Positions 1 through 12,649 of a DNA stretch of 64,000 bases are shown in pieces. The stretch is from NCBI GenBank assembly GCA_034508935.3, contig CM067448.1:49363120-49427119 (forward strand), read 5' to 3'. Source of the DNA: Berghia stephanieae (lineage: Eukaryota > Mollusca > Gastropoda > Nudibranchia > Aeolidiidae). The notes below the pieces were generated by a model. That model ran no database searches and was not told the origin of the DNA. It was given only the letters and a program-made list of their open reading frames with translations. Positions within the stretch are counted from its first letter, which is position 1. Each line of letters starts with the position of its first letter. The position numbers were made by a program, and so were the translations under genes.

Positions 1-1
1 T

Positions 2-437
2 GTTATTGTTCAGAAAACTGGGGAAAAAAGACACCGTGTCAAGCTTACGAGTGATGCTTATCCAACAATATTTCACGACCCACAGTCTAAAGATGACGAA
101 GGCGAAGGTGACGGCGAATCTCAATCGTCGCAAACGGATATGGAAAAAAGAGATAAACTGTTCGATGTTCAAAATGGATACAAAAATACATTTGAAAATT
201 GGATGTCTTTTGACAGAATCAAAAGTTTTTCATCATTTTGTCAAGAAGCCAAACACTACTTGGGAGGTAACAGATGGCTGTACAAAAAGTTGGAGGACAA
301 CTCCAATGGAGAGGAAGAATGTATCCAATTTCACTATACAGAAGATTTCCTTGAAGCTGGTTGTCATTTTCAAAGGCGGATTTTTACCGTCACGGTTTCC
401 TCAAACATGCATATCAAAGTTCGCAATGAAGAAGCAG
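2..437 (+). CDS. THAP-type zinc-finger protein, exon (5' part outside window)
   Basis: Reading frame 2 is open from the window edge to a good 5' splice site (cag|gtaatt, intron from 438). The first residues end in a segment with SDAYPTIFHDP, which matches the conserved C-terminal AVPTIF box of THAP DNA-binding domains. The Cys and His zinc ligands would lie upstream, outside the window. An acidic, Ser/Gln-rich linker follows, then a soluble region containing FENWMSFDRIKSFSSFCQEA and a Trp/Tyr-rich stretch. THAP domains occur both in cellular transcription regulators and in P-element-like transposases, and the sequence does not separate these options. The exon lies outside the terminal repeats of the transposon at 2326-7470, so I do not assign it to that element. 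No ATG is used here; the reading begins upstream. Confidence 0.6.
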
Positions 438-647
438 GTAATTAATTTCATTTCATATAGATAGGAATTGATTAATTTGAACCAACTTGGGCTTGGGTCT
501 CAAAAGTCAAAGTGAAGGATTGTGGTCATCGCATGAGATGAGAAATGCTCCCCACAATCATCAAATAGCCTACTTGCGAGACTATCTATGTGTCTTCATA
601 AGCAGCCCTAGCCCTAGCCAATCCTATGGTAAATGAGACTGAGACCC
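438..647. other. Intron or intergenic, nothing recognised
   Basis: This stretch follows the splice donor of the THAP-type exon and precedes a SINE. I see no open frame, repeat or RNA gene in it. Confidence 0.4.
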
Positions 648-930
648 TTGTGCAGCTATGTAGTCTTGTGGTATGACACTCGCTTTCGGATCAGAAGGTC
701 CTGGGTTCGAGCCTAGCTCTGCGCATAGTTGAGTCCTTGTAAAAGACTCTTTACTCACACTCTCTCACCGTACTCAGGTGTAAAATGAGTACCTGGTCGT
801 CAACAGCGTTGTCTCTGTCTGAAAAAAATTGTAATATCGCCTAACAGGCATCCTGATCCTGTCTCGTTCTTCATGTTACGTGTTGCTGTTGGTCAGGGAC
901 CTTTTGTAAAGCTCTCTAGCACATTAAGTG
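648..930 (+). repeat. tRNA-derived SINE, family C, copy 1
   Basis: The head resembles a tRNA with internal RNA polymerase III boxes: an A-box-like stretch (TAGTCTTGTGGTATGACAC) and a perfect B box (GGTTCGAGCC) near 712-721. The body carries a segment around ACTCAGGTGTAAAATGAGTA that recurs at 56120-56165 in a second copy. It is not a functional tRNA gene: the cloverleaf is imperfect and a non-tRNA body follows directly. Confidence 0.75.
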
Positions 931-2321
931 GATATTGCACTATTATAAAAGCTTTTGTTTTTTGGGGGGTATTTTCTTAGTAAGAATCTTATCCCCCCCT
1001 CTTTCTATTTCTCTTATATGCACTAACGATAGGTACTTTGGTAAAAAATTCAAATTGGATTGAGCTTAATGAAACCTATAATCATTATAAAGTGCTTTTC
1101 AACACAATTCTAATGATACCAAAATTGTGAAAATCAGATAAGCAGAAGAAAAGTTATGTTAGTTTAAAGGCTGAAAAATGGATGCAGTATACAGCTTGAC
1201 CCTGAATTTAATTTTATTTAAAAGTTAAGATGTTATATCCACCTGCCTATTGAAATTTTGATTTACCAATTTCTCGTTTTTTAATTATCCAAAGCTAAAT
1301 TATACCCTATTTTATCCACGATCGAAAGATATACTAAATTGTCATTGATTTAAAAATAAACTACATCAAACGATAGAGTAATTCCTCCTGAAGAAAATAA
1401 GACATAAATCATTAAAATCCATCCATAAACAAAAAGTCTATGGAACTTTTTCTGAGACCCATCACTCAAAAGTCAAAAATATCGGGTCACAGCCACTAGG
1501 CCATTTATCAGCTCCATCCCGGAGGGCCAAATGGACATTTACGAAAGTACCTTCTAACGGAACGAGTACCGATGCTCAGCTTCTCTATCTCAAGAAATTA
1601 TCGGCAAGGTCAATACCCTGATATTACTGGTACTTAGTCTGGATCAACACTACTTAAGTCTCAGTTGACGTCGTTGTGATCGAATTTATGAAAATTACTG
1701 AAGGGAAGTCAGATAAAGAAGATATCTCACCATTGAGACAAGGTTCTTGTCATGCCGCTATTGCAGCTATGAAGACCTGTCAGTTGCTTGCTTTGCACAA
1801 CAGCATCCTGAGGGTGCTTCCTTATTATAATAATAGTAATAATAATAATAATAATAGGGAGTTTAATAGAAATTCTAAATGTACCTCACACACTTGAAAC
1901 CAATGTCATATGAAAGAGCTGGCAACACAGATTACAAAACAGTTTTTGTTTGTATCTTGATTAGAAATGTAGTTACGGCAGTTCAAAGTCTGAAATTTCA
2001 GACCGATTTTTACCCCAAAATTACCATTGCAAAGTTGTGACCGAAATCGCGTGATGTTAATAAAAAATGGTTAAAACAGTCAATATGGAGTTCTTATAAT
2101 ATATTGTATACCAAAATGTTCGTCTTATCGAGGACAATGCATTTACATTAATAAAGAGGAAGATAAACATTTCAAATTAACACATTATTACATAATATGA
2201 CGCAAATGTTACATAATCAAAAACTCGGCTAGACGTAAGACACAATTTGCTCTATCACTTTTGGATTTATCCCCAATATCTCATTGAAACAATTGCAAAT
2301 AATTCCCCTCTTCTAATTAAT
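931..2321. other. AT-rich noncoding stretch
   Basis: No convincing coding region is present. It contains a short (AAT)n tract at 1822-1857 and, at 2031-2046, one half of a 16-bp perfect inverted repeat whose partner lies at 8501-8516. Confidence 0.5.
1822..1857. repeat. (AAT)n microsatellite
   Basis: A run of AAT-type trinucleotides with one interruption. Confidence 0.85.
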
Positions 2322-2338
2322 ACATGGGAAATTCCACG

Positions 2339-2740
2339 GGTAACGGACTGACAAATCAGACCAAAAATGCATACATTTCGTGCTCTGAAATGCAATGTAT
2401 TTATTGTATGGAGCTAATATTTCCCATCGACATGTATCATGTCCGCCCTTATCATATATCAAAAGGATTAAGATGAATCTTTATCAACTTGAATTTTTTT
2501 GACATTATAATGTTGGTAACGGACTGACATCGGAAAATCCATCTTTTTCAATTTTATATGTAGATGGATCAAACTTTCTGAAGTTAAACCTTCCAGTAAC
2601 AAATATGTTCTTTTATAGTAACCACGAGATGTTGTTCTACAACCCACTAGCAATATTTAAAAGATTGTCCAAAATTTGAATCTGCAGTCTTAGAAAAAGT
2701 GTCGGTAACAGACTGACAAATCGATGGTAACGGACTGACA
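2339..2740 (+). repeat. Left cluster of 15-bp subterminal boxes (4 copies)
   Basis: GGTAACGGACTGACA occurs at 2339-2353, 2515-2529 and 2726-2740. A one-mismatch copy (GGTAACAGACTGACA) lies at 2704-2718. All four share one orientation inside the left end of the transposon. Such repeated subterminal motifs are typical transposase-binding sites; that role is inferred. Confidence 0.85.
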
Positions 2741-4299
2741 CCTCTGAATTTTATTACCCAGAATAACGGTTACTACATAAAATCCAGAGCAAAGAACACA
2801 TTATGTAATTATGAGCAACACTGAATATCCAGTGTGATTGATCAAACCAATACTCTTCCTTATATGGATGTCAAGCTACATTGGGCATGATGAGTAACTC
2901 GATGGGTGACATCTGATTACCTCAATCCCAACTTTGCTTTTTTCAAAATTAAATAATGAAATAATGATTCGTAGAGTTGAAATCTATTCTGTCAAAGTCA
3001 AACGGGAACTTTATTTCAACTATGAAATTAAATTATCATTTTTTTTTAAAATGTAGATATGAAAGGACTTTAAAACTGGAGAAAGTTTAACATTCTTTTG
3101 GTTCTTATTTTTGAAGCTTAATTTTTATTCTGTATTTCATCTTGATTCCTCTAGCTTAGGAATTGTCAATAGGCCATGACCGTCAAGGCAAACTGGGCGA
3201 TAGAAAATGTATTGGCAGTCAATCTCTTCCTCATCTGCTTTTGACCAGAAAGCCAGTTATAAGATCTGAGAAAGATCTTCAAAAATTTCATTTGGACCAT
3301 TTTATCCTGATCCTTGATTGTTACAATTTTCCTGTGCAGATTGTGGGATTTATCTTAGAAGTACATTCTGAGGTTCTGAGGGAGCAAAATAAACTTAAGC
3401 CAATTTTGATTCCTGGATGAAATTCACTAACAATCGACAACCTCTTTTTCAGGGTTGTTTTACAGGAAACTTTTTTGAATTTACGTCCTTTTTCTTTTTT
3501 CATCTCTCACAATTATGAAATCTTTTTCCCTTGGTGCTCGCCAAGAGTACTTCTTGTCCAAATAGGAATTTGTGATAAAATTATTTTATTTCATCTTGAA
3601 TGCCCATTTCCACACGGCGAATAAAACTAACTTAATTTTTGACTCTTTAGTTTTTGCTTTGATCTTGCTGTATCCCCCGTGCCACCCACTGTGCATCTTC
3701 CCCTGTCGCCCATTCCACTCCCCTGATCACAGGCAAATCACTGATAACAGGGAACTTCACCTGTCACAAGTGATTAATTACCTGCACCTTTGTCAGTTGA
3801 AACAAGGGGAGGTAAGCGAGGTCCGAAAACAAGGGTGATATTGTCAAAAAAATGCATAAGAAATGCACTCCTTATATCATTTAATACTGGAAACCTATGT
3901 GTCACACACGATTTCTTCTTATTTTTTAAAAATATTTTAAATTTCTGTCGTAATTATATATATTTTTGTGAAGTGCCAATTGGATTATAAAGCAGATAAG
4001 AATATTTCAAATTAGTGAGTGAAATTGTTCTGTCCACCGTATATCATTGATTAAAATATTTTTAAAACATGTTTTGTCACCATGAGGGTCATATTTTCTT
4101 ACACCCTAAAATAATTCAATAAATTTGCAATTAGTATGTCCATGAAGTACGCTTAATTCACACAAAATAAAAAAGTTATGATTATTTAAAATCTGGGCAA
4201 TCCATTGTGTGAAATAACATTAATATTTTTGGTTGAGTGATTTTATTTTTTATATTAATTTTATTTGTGGCACTGAAATAATTTTTTTTTGTACTACAG

Positions 4300-5053
4300 A
4301 CAAGGATGGAACATTCTCTTGAAACTCAAATAACAAAACTAAATAATCTATGTAGACTTTGTGGCAAAAGATGTTTGAAAAGAGGAGGTGGGAGAAGCAA
4401 CTTAAAAAGATAAAGAAAAAATTGCATGACATGAAAGAATGTAAAGAAAGTATCATCGGATCAGTTAGAAAAGCAATACAACATGTTTTAGATCAGAATA
4501 AAATTGTCAGACAAGCATTTCAAGGTGGCCACTTCATTGCCAATCACTGCCACAAATACATAAAGAAAGTAATTTACAGACACCTTCCAAAAAGAGAGCT
4601 ATACATGCAGTTAGTACAAACACCCAAAGAGACACCCTAATCACGAAAATAATTCAACTTGAGATCAAATATAATACTTTAAATGACAGCTACAGAGATG
4701 TACATACATTAGTATCCCATTCAAATCCCATGTCATCAGAAGAAATTGAAAAAGCAGAGGAAGCCGTCACAAGGTATTTGCAGAATTACAGAGAAGCATT
4801 CCCTCACTCAATTACCCCCAAATTACATATATTGGAAATGCACTGCATTGACTGGTTGAAACGATATAAGATAAATTTAGGATTCCATGCCGAGCAAGGT
4901 GGTGAACTGCTCCATTCTAGCATATGGAAGATTGAAAAAAGAGCAGGAGGACTTCAAAGCGAAAAAGCAAAATTGTCTTTCACAATGGAAACATCATTGC
5001 TTCAAGTTGAACCAGACGTCAGTAGTCACTTACTTCAGAAGGGCCCCGAATAA
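4300..5053 (+). pseudogene. Transposase remnant of the 2326-7470 element
   Basis: A probable 3' splice site (gtactacag|) precedes a short open stretch encoding LNNLCRLCGKRC, a Cys-pair N-terminal finger, which soon meets a stop. Another frame from 4359 to 4640 includes VRQAFQGGHFIANHCHKYIK. A third, 4730-5053, holds ITPKLHILEMHCIDWLKR and LGFHAEQGGELLHSSI. The last block, with Glu in a GEQGGE-like setting after an ILE-H segment, recalls the region around the final catalytic Glu of DDE transposases. That is inference from spacing only. The frames are disconnected and the central catalytic part appears deleted, so no active protein is expected. Confidence 0.55.
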
Positions 5054-6901
5054 TATTCCTAAATATTAGAATAATATCTCTCCTTTCTGGTTGGTGTTGA
5101 AAATAGATGAGAAACTATTGTAAAACTTGTTTATTTGTTTTCATAATGGTGTTGCTTGCATTACGATTAGACATGAAACTTCGTTAGTTGTGATGTGTGA
5201 AAATAGAAGAGAGAGTGATAGAAATATTTCTAAGTAAATTTATTACTGACAATGTGAATGGGAGCGCGGCAGACCATAGGATTTATATTATTAATTAATG
5301 AAATATGTCATCAAGTGAATCTTATTCATAAGGAATGATTGGATATCAGTTTTATAAGACACACACTAAAACGTACCTTCCAGTCATCACTGTGACTGGC
5401 TAATTTGTGGACAGGATACTGGTTGATTTGATAAGGAGTTACCACAATATCAAGACCTCTCACAGGACTGCCAGGTCTGAACAGGCCATAAAACTTACAT
5501 ACACTTTTTCCTCATTCTCTCCTGCTTCTGATTATCCCAAAATTACTTGCCTGTACGGTGACTTATGCTATTTATTCACATGTTTCTTACCAATTTTAGT
5601 TATGATCTTGCATTGAATTATAGTACAACTCATGGAGAGTGGCGTTGCAAAACCATTAGGTTCATAGCCATACAAATGGTATGACAATATTCTTTACATT
5701 ATGAAGAACAAGAATATATGAATAAGAAAAAGTTACGTCAACGGATTATTGAGCAACGATTATTTGAAAATATCAATAAAATGCAGAATTAGAGAGAAAA
5801 AATACAGGTAGCGAAAATGCCGATGCTGGTAGCATGATGAGTCATCGACCTGTCAAATCTTGATTAATTACCCTCCCACCTGTGGAGCGCTGGCTCAAAC
5901 TAAAAGTTCGAGTTTTAGTCGCCGTGTCCATGATTAAAATATTTCAAAAACCATTGATTGATGGATGCCCTTAGCAGTACAGGCATAGTTTAATTTTTTT
6001 TTTAATTTTTGGGAGGATTGTAGACTCAAAGTTGAATTCAGTAGTTTACTTTCCTGTGCTGAAATGTGAGGCAGATGTGGATTTAGGTGTGCTTGGTTTA
6101 CTTTCTTTTGGAGTTGTAGATTGATCAGCTTTTCTCTTTTTTTTCCATTTTGCTTGAAAAACCTGTTATTTCTTTTAAGCGTCCTTTACAATCACTTTCA
6201 AGTTTTCTTTGGGACTCCTGCTTTTTGTTGCCTATCTTTTTCCTAAACAATGTAATGTCCATCAGTTTTCAGTCTTTCTTGATAATTTGAACCATGGATA
6301 GAGTAGGCATCTTGAACCTGTGAATAAAGAAAATTGAGCAAAATTACATCATAAGCTATGAAAGTCAAATCGGAATAAAAAGCAAATCTTGTTTTCTTAA
6401 AAATAATACAGCAAAACTAAGAAAATAAAACTCATTTCTAACTTGTATCGCATTACTTTGTAACAATAAAATATTGACATTATACACAGCTAAACAGCTT
6501 GCTGACCCACTACATTTAAAGCCTCAGTGACTCAAAAGTTTTCCACATTAATTTAAATGTTTGATTTCTTTTTTTTTTCTCCCATGGTTTCTTGCCCCGT
6601 TAACAGAAGACTACTACTGGCTCCATTGTCATAAGGATATTATAGAAAAATAAACAGTGTTTTTCCCTCAATTCAAACATAGCAAAAATCTTCAAGTGAT
6701 CAAAAGATTCACAAGCTTTAAAAGATTCAACTTACCTATTGCAAAATAGCAGGCTTGATGTTGAAGACCAGTGTTTGAAATTTTATGATCCAAATGTTTA
6801 TAAAATGGCTGCCTGATCAGTTGAAACACATTGGAGTGGACATTACTCTTGAGACTTAAAAAACAACTTTTATATATTGTCTTTGAATTAAAATAGAATT
6901 A

Positions 6902-7107
6902 GTCAGTCTGTTACTGTCAGTCCGTTACCCTTAAAAATGTCAGTCCGTTACCCAACAAAAGTACCTTAAATGATAAATTTCTTGAAAAATTATCTTACAG
7001 TGCTAAAGCCATTCATGTAAGAACAGAAAATCTGAAATAGTGAGTCTGTACAACAATCACATCTTTCGTAGATGAAAAAATACTGTTTTTATGGTAACGG
7101 ACTGACA
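6902..7107 (-). repeat. Right cluster of 15-bp subterminal boxes (4 copies)
   Basis: The reverse-oriented motif TGTCAGTCCGTTACC is at 6915-6929 and 6939-6953, with a degenerate copy at 6902-6914. One forward copy lies at 7093-7107. The mostly inverted orientation relative to the left cluster agrees with the symmetry of a transposon. Confidence 0.85.
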
Positions 7108-7474
7108 TACAATTTCCCAAGGTCATTAAAACGACCGATGAGGACAACATTTCATTAAAATCATAAATTTGAATGTTTATATAGGTTTCTGATACTCATA
7201 ATTGTTTTAATATCAATAAACAAAAGCAAAGGTGGCTATAATTTTGTAGAAATTGCAAGATTGATAATATTGAGAAAATATTCTTTTCGTTCTTCAAATA
7301 GGGGATACCCTTACATGAAGCTATAATAAGCATCCTGTACCACAAATATGCACGACATATCCTTATATTCATAATCCTGAATGATTTTCCAACAAATTGG
7401 TACCAAATTTTAATATGTTCTTAAGAATTTGTAAAACACCCCTTCGGTTGACATTTTCATGGAATTTCCCACAT

Positions 7475-8572
7475 AGAGAATAAAAAAGGGTTTGAGAGTA
7501 TTTAAATGAAAAGATATAAACATGTTGTGTAATGTCATAATGAGTTTATTTTTACCTATGGCAATTTAATTGCATATTAATAAAATGGTAGATTGAAAAA
7601 GTTCAAATAAATTGAAACAGATTCCCTATTATACCTAATTAGAAGGAAAGTTCTGGCTTTTAATACTTTAAAAAATTCTGCTGAACCACTTTGGGTTTAT
7701 TGCTATTACTATTACATCATTTGAACTGACAATTAATATAATTTTATCCCCCCACCCCCTCCCCCCTTCTCTCTCAATATATGGGGGTGTCAAAACTAAT
7801 AGAACTTCTTACCATAATAATTATTAAGGCTAAGGCCTTTAGAATATGGATACAAATGATAAACATATCTAAACATATGGGAAAGAAACTTGATGACTTG
7901 ATGGCAACGTAAAATAAAATTAAATTAAAGCAATTGGTATTTTTAAAATATCGATATTATTAATATCGGATTTCACAAAGAGAAGAAATATACGAACTTT
8001 TAAAACAAAAACTATAAAAAGCCTATACTATTAATAAAGTTGGAAAGTATGTATTCAAAATAAAAACATAGCAAATAATAGTACTGAAAATATTATGGAC
8101 TAAATTTAACATAATACATAACTAAGTTTAAAATATCGATATCGTCCGGCAGCCATGATGAGAAGATAATGTAAACAAGGCATTTCGGCGCAGAGTTAAA
8201 AGGTGTCTGCGCATCGATATAGAGCCCTGAAATTTGGCATGAATAAAGTTTAGATGTTATTCTAAAAACAAGCGTTAAATTTTAAAAACACACGCGGTAA
8301 ATAAAAAAATAAATGCATTTGAAAATTGCCAAATTTTAACTTCATATAACTTCTGGAATTATCAATGGATTTTTCCTTAATTGGCACCATTTAAAAGGAA
8401 ATTGAAAGACGAAAATAATGATATCAAAATATCTGCGATATTCCTCTTTATAACGAAGTTATGCATCTTTAATTGAACCCCCCAAAACGCGAACGGCAAT
8501 TTTCGGTCACAACTTTCCTATGGGCGAGTTGGGTCAAAATTTGACTGCCACTGCTGCTGCTCACTAAACTGC
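7475..8572. other. AT-rich noncoding stretch with old repeat sequence
   Basis: No coding region is supported. Positions 8225-8530 look like part of an old interspersed repeat, because 8501-8516 is the exact reverse complement of 2031-2046. A pyrimidine-rich run occurs near 7747-7775. Confidence 0.4.
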
Positions 8573-10960
8573 CTAATAATAAAAATAATACTTTATTGCA
8601 TCCCAAAAAGGAAATTTTTTGTACAGACGTGTTATAATTTACACAATAAGATGAAAATACAGTGGAAATAGGATGTATATATAAAAAAGGAACAGCTCCA
8701 TAACCAGAGCTGCGCTTTATAATATGAATAATTTCAAAACTGTAAAATAGTTAAAACTGTCACTATAAATTGAAAATTGAAAAGATTGCAAAACAAATGA
8801 ATAAATTAATATTTACATTTTTTGAAAGTAAAAATGCGAAATAATTATAAAAAATGATTATTGCTTGTTGTTTATAAAGCCTAATACTGGACGGCAGAAA
8901 AGATTTTCGGTGTCTCTCTGTTTTCGTTGAAATAGAGAAAGGGCGACCACTTCTTTCTGACATAATAACTGATGGTCTTAGTGGATGATACTGGTCATTT
9001 ATATTTTAGTTATTTTATTTATACAAAATTTCTCGTATAAAAGATCTACATCGTCAACATCATTTATATCGCGTTTAATGGATTTTTTAATATTTGAATT
9101 TATTTTGTTCCTTTCCACTGCTAAGCAATTGCCTCCCCAAGCTGTTAAAATACAAAATGACAAAACACTTTCGATTACTGCTCCATAAAATAATGTGCAG
9201 AGGGTTTTATCTATTCTAAACTGAGAGAGTTTTGATAAAAAATATGTATGTCTGCACATCTTATGCCTAATTATTTTCGAGTGTTCATCCCACTTCGCTG
9301 GACGAATTGGTCCTTTAATTTTAACGGTTCTATCAGTTCCTTCACTCTCCTAAAGTCAATCACTAGCTCCTTTGTCTTGCTTATGTTAAGCTCTAGGTGG
9401 TGGGCATCACACCAAGACACAAATCTATCAATTTCTTGCCTATAAGCCACTTCGTTGCCATTTGTTATGAGGCCTTGAAGAGCGGTATCATCTGCAAACT
9501 TTATTAAAGGGACACTCAGGTTTTGACTTCTACAATCATTCGTGTATATTGTGAATAATACAGGGGACAATACACAACTTTGAGAGCACCAGTATTTGTA
9601 GTTATACAGGAATATATGTTTTGTCCTATTTGAACATATTGTGCTCTATCCGTAAGAAATTCGAGCACCCAAGCAATTATATACTTGTTTAAATTCAGAC
9701 TAGTCAATTTTTGAACAACCAACTGAGGTTGCATTGTATTGAACGCTGAAGAAATATCTGCAAAAAGCAATCTGCAATAGCTCTTAGCATGATCCAGATG
9801 CCTGTAGATGTTGTTTGTGAACAGCAAAATGGCATCCTCTACGCCACGGCCTGGTTTGTAAGCAAATTGATGACTATCACTCAATGGCATAAACTGGTTC
9901 CTAATTTTAACAAGAACAAGTTTTTTCTAAAGATTTCATGACTATTGAAGTCAGTGCAACAGGTCTGAGATCGTTCATAGATTCAAGTTTTTCTTTTTTG
10001 GAACAGGAATAATTTTTGAAGTTTTCCAAATTTCAGGGATCGAAACGCATTGGAGGGACCAGTTAAAAATATGTGCATAAATGGGGGAACGCTGATGGGC
10101 ACATTCTTTTAATAATTTTCCTTTTTTTTTTTTCGAAAATACGAATCTCGTTTCTTCTTCACTGACCTCAATAGTCATTTCATCTTCCAAAGCCCTGTCT
10201 AATTTATGTTTTTCATTTTCAATATCAAATTTGTTTGCTGTGTCGAAACGTGAATAAAATTTATTTAGAGTGTCAATTTTGATATCTTCTGATATAATCG
10301 TGGGCTTTGGATTATAGTTAACAGCAGTTTTAAGCCCCCGCCACGTGTCCCGTATATCCCCAGAAGAAAAGCATTTTTCAATTTTATTTTTGTACTTGTC
10401 TCTACAACTAGATATTACTCTCTTTATCTCTTTTTGTTTTGTTTTCAGATCTTTTTTGTTTCCACAAGTAAAGAGAGTTTTCTTTTGGTTCAATAAAAGT
10501 TTTAGATCTTTTGTTATCCAAGGCTTGTTGTTAGGATATTATTTTATTTCTTTTTTACAAGACACTAGCTGTTCATAGAATTTTAAATACTCACTCACAC
10601 AGTCATTCAGCTCATCCACACTATCACATGATTCGATAAAAACATTCCAGTCAGTGCATTCAAAACAACCACGCAACTCCTCACACACACTTTCGTTCAT
10701 GACCTGAACACACTTCACTACTGGCTTACAACGTTTGATGACAGGGCGATATATAGGTAATAATAATAACATATTGTGGTCCGATGAACCGAGTGGAGCT
10801 CTTGGAAAACATTTATAGGACTTGTCAACGTTACAGAAAAATAGGTCTAGGGTCGATTTGTCATGAGTAAAGCACTGAACAAATTGTGAAAGTCCAGGAA
10901 TTATTATATTATTGCAATGATTAAAATCGCCAGTCACAAGAAAAACTTATTGACATCGTT
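8573..10960 (-). mobile_element. Non-LTR retrotransposon (LINE, CR1/jockey-like), 5'-truncated and decayed
   Basis: Minus-strand frames in order give an endonuclease end (VTGDFNHCNN and SSDHN, 10937-10539), a reverse-transcriptase N-terminal part (10493-9975, including IYAHIFNWSLQ and WKTSKIIPVPKKK), the palm with FADISSAFNTMQP (9890-9516), and the catalytic box KFADDTAL (9570-9271). The usual order of an APE endonuclease followed by an RT is kept, but the frames are broken several times. The 3' end lies at the left, near an ATTATT-type tail at 8573-8600. The amino end of the endonuclease is missing, as expected of 5' truncation. Clade assignment by eye is tentative. Confidence 0.8.
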
Positions 10961-12516
10961 GCCAGTGCTGAGGTCAGGGTCTATAGAAATGCAATTCCTG
11001 GCCTTGAGAAACAGACCATTGGCGTTTTTCAGAACTGAACTGCCACATTGTCCAGATCGACTTACCTGATGGTTTTCCTCGTATCCACGAAATCCGCGAT
11101 TTTGGAATTTGAAGGAGGAATTTCCTCTTTTTATAAAACGAACTGCCTATTTCTCTGAATGCTCAGGGAAATTAAACTTGACCTCCCTTTCTCCGAAGTT
11201 CCAATTTTCAAGATTTTGATTTTTGCGAGAGTGTTTTGTATGATGAATGTAGTTTATGTGCATTTTTGGGGTTTTCTTTTTCTGATGGTTGGGTGCTCTG
11301 ACCTTTCTGTTACACTTCTAAAGAAGGAATGAAATTGGCATCACACAGCTCTTTGTTATTGTTTTTAGCCAGCCACTAAATTTTATTTATCAGGCTATAA
11401 TAAATAAACGTTTATGGTTACACATAGTTTTGTGTGGTGTTGGTACGTTATATCCGAGTGTTGTGAGTTTTAACACTAAATGCATAGCATCAATTTTAAC
11501 TGTCCCGTCGTTCAATCTCTGTTGTCTATCCTGCACTGACTCCAGTGTTTGACACGAGTGTTGTGTGTGTGTGTGAGAGGTTTTTTTTTGCTGTCAGGGA
11601 AACCATGCGTCTTAGATTAGGGAGATCTTCCGAAAGCTCCTCTTCCTAGAATCTCTTTCAATTTGTATTTTCACCGTGGATCTTTTGTCTTGCGTTTATT
11701 TATTCAATTTGTCAATATTATATAGTAGCGTTTTAAAAACTCGAGAGAACAAACCTTGATAGATTAGTGACGTTTTAACTTTCCTAATACGACCATTGTT
11801 TTGGTTTTCAGTCGCCATTATTTTTCTATTACTATTAGGGTTAGCTCGAGGTCGGAGAATTTTTTTTCTACTTAGGGTTTGTTATGTCTTAGTAATGGTG
11901 CTAGGGTGTTTGTTTTTCCTATTAGGGATAGTTAAAGGTACTAGGTTTTGTTTTCTCTTAGGGTTAGTTGGAATATTTGAGTTGTTTCCCTTAGCACAAG
12001 GAGCTTTTGGAAGGCCTCCCTTAGATTATATATTTGAAAGCGACAATATCTCATACAGCACTGTGTGAGAAAGCATCGGGATGGATTGATGTCTGGACTA
12101 CTAAGTACTTTTGTGTGAGTGATTGGACTTGGGCCTGGACTCTGCGAGACTAGCTCAGGGAGTGTTTCTTTGTTTCTTTTCTTGTCTTGCCTTCTATTCC
12201 CACCTTTCTGTTACAATTCTCTCTTGACTTTGTGCTATCCTATCTGCCAAATAATATTCCCCTTTTAATGTCTAATGTAATAATAAGCTCAGAAGACACC
12301 AGCAAAGCATCATCTTTCAACTAAGAACACAACACATACCGCTCAACAACCATTTAAGCAAATACAATTACAAAAGACACATCAGTAACACACCACTTGC
12401 TTGAATGTCAACCTCTTGAAGACCTGAGATGCACATTCCTTCCACCAAATCCAAGCATCAGTAACACACTTTATAGTCACCTGGAACAACTACAAAAGAC
12501 ATCTAACTTCTACGTC
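10961..12516. other. Noncoding or unresolved stretch
   Basis: Positions 10961-11060 may still belong to the LINE on the minus strand (an ARNCISIDPDLS-like segment). Positions 11080-11120 contain a short CCGCGATTTTGG motif, similar in style to the hAT end at 14102. From 11.8 to 12.0 kb several scattered TTAGGG words occur, but not in tandem. No gene is supported. Confidence 0.35.
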
Positions 12517-12566
12517 ATGGCACAAGACCGAAGGGCTAGAGCTCAGGTGGTCGCTGGTTCGGATAA
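12517..12566 (+). other. Possible first coding exon (start codon plus splice donor)
   Basis: An ATG in a good context (cATGG) opens a 16-codon frame (MAQDRRARAQVVAGSD) that runs into a near-perfect donor, gtaagtaag, at 12567. It would leave a phase-2 end. The open frame of the next candidate exon (12650) needs phase 1, so the two do not join cleanly as sequenced. Either this is not an exon, or an indel or another exon intervenes. Confidence 0.2.
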
Positions 12567-12649
12567 GTAAGTAAGTCTCCTGTAATAAGAAGATATTTTT
12601 TTCCAAGGACCCTTTGTTATTGTCTCACTCAATTTTTAATTCTTTTCAG

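Larger units (their letters stand above)
2322..7474 (+). mobile_element. DNA transposon, non-autonomous, 5.1 kb
   Basis: The ends are inverted: GGGAAATTCCACGG starts at 2326 and its reverse complement GGGAAATTCCATGA ends at 7470. A 4-bp direct repeat ACAT (2322-2325 and 7471-7474) flanks them as the target-site duplication. Copies of the 15-mer GGTAACGGACTGACA lie near both ends (listed separately) and look like transposase-binding boxes. The middle keeps decayed transposase fragments at 4300-5053. The superfamily is uncertain. The C-terminal protein fragment resembles a family of uncharacterised proteins common in cnidarian, sponge and mollusc genomes, which I recall from general knowledge and could not search. 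The remainder is AT-rich and noncoding. Confidence 0.7.

Noticed and set aside
648-760. tRNA gene
   Set aside because: The internal boxes are good but the acceptor stem is not formed and the same SINE body follows in a second copy, so it is a SINE head. The same applies to 25213-25300 and 27100-27215.
5880-5935. tRNA-like sequence around AAGTTCGAGTTTTAG
   Set aside because: Only the B box fits; no cloverleaf and no second copy were found.
11060-11080. Minus-strand splice donor CAG|GTAAGTCG
   Set aside because: No open exon with a matching acceptor could be traced on the minus strand.
11796-12068. Hydrophobic 90-codon open frame and scattered TTAGGG words
   Set aside because: The frame has no recognisable domain. 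The TTAGGG words are not tandem, so an internal telomeric array is not supported.
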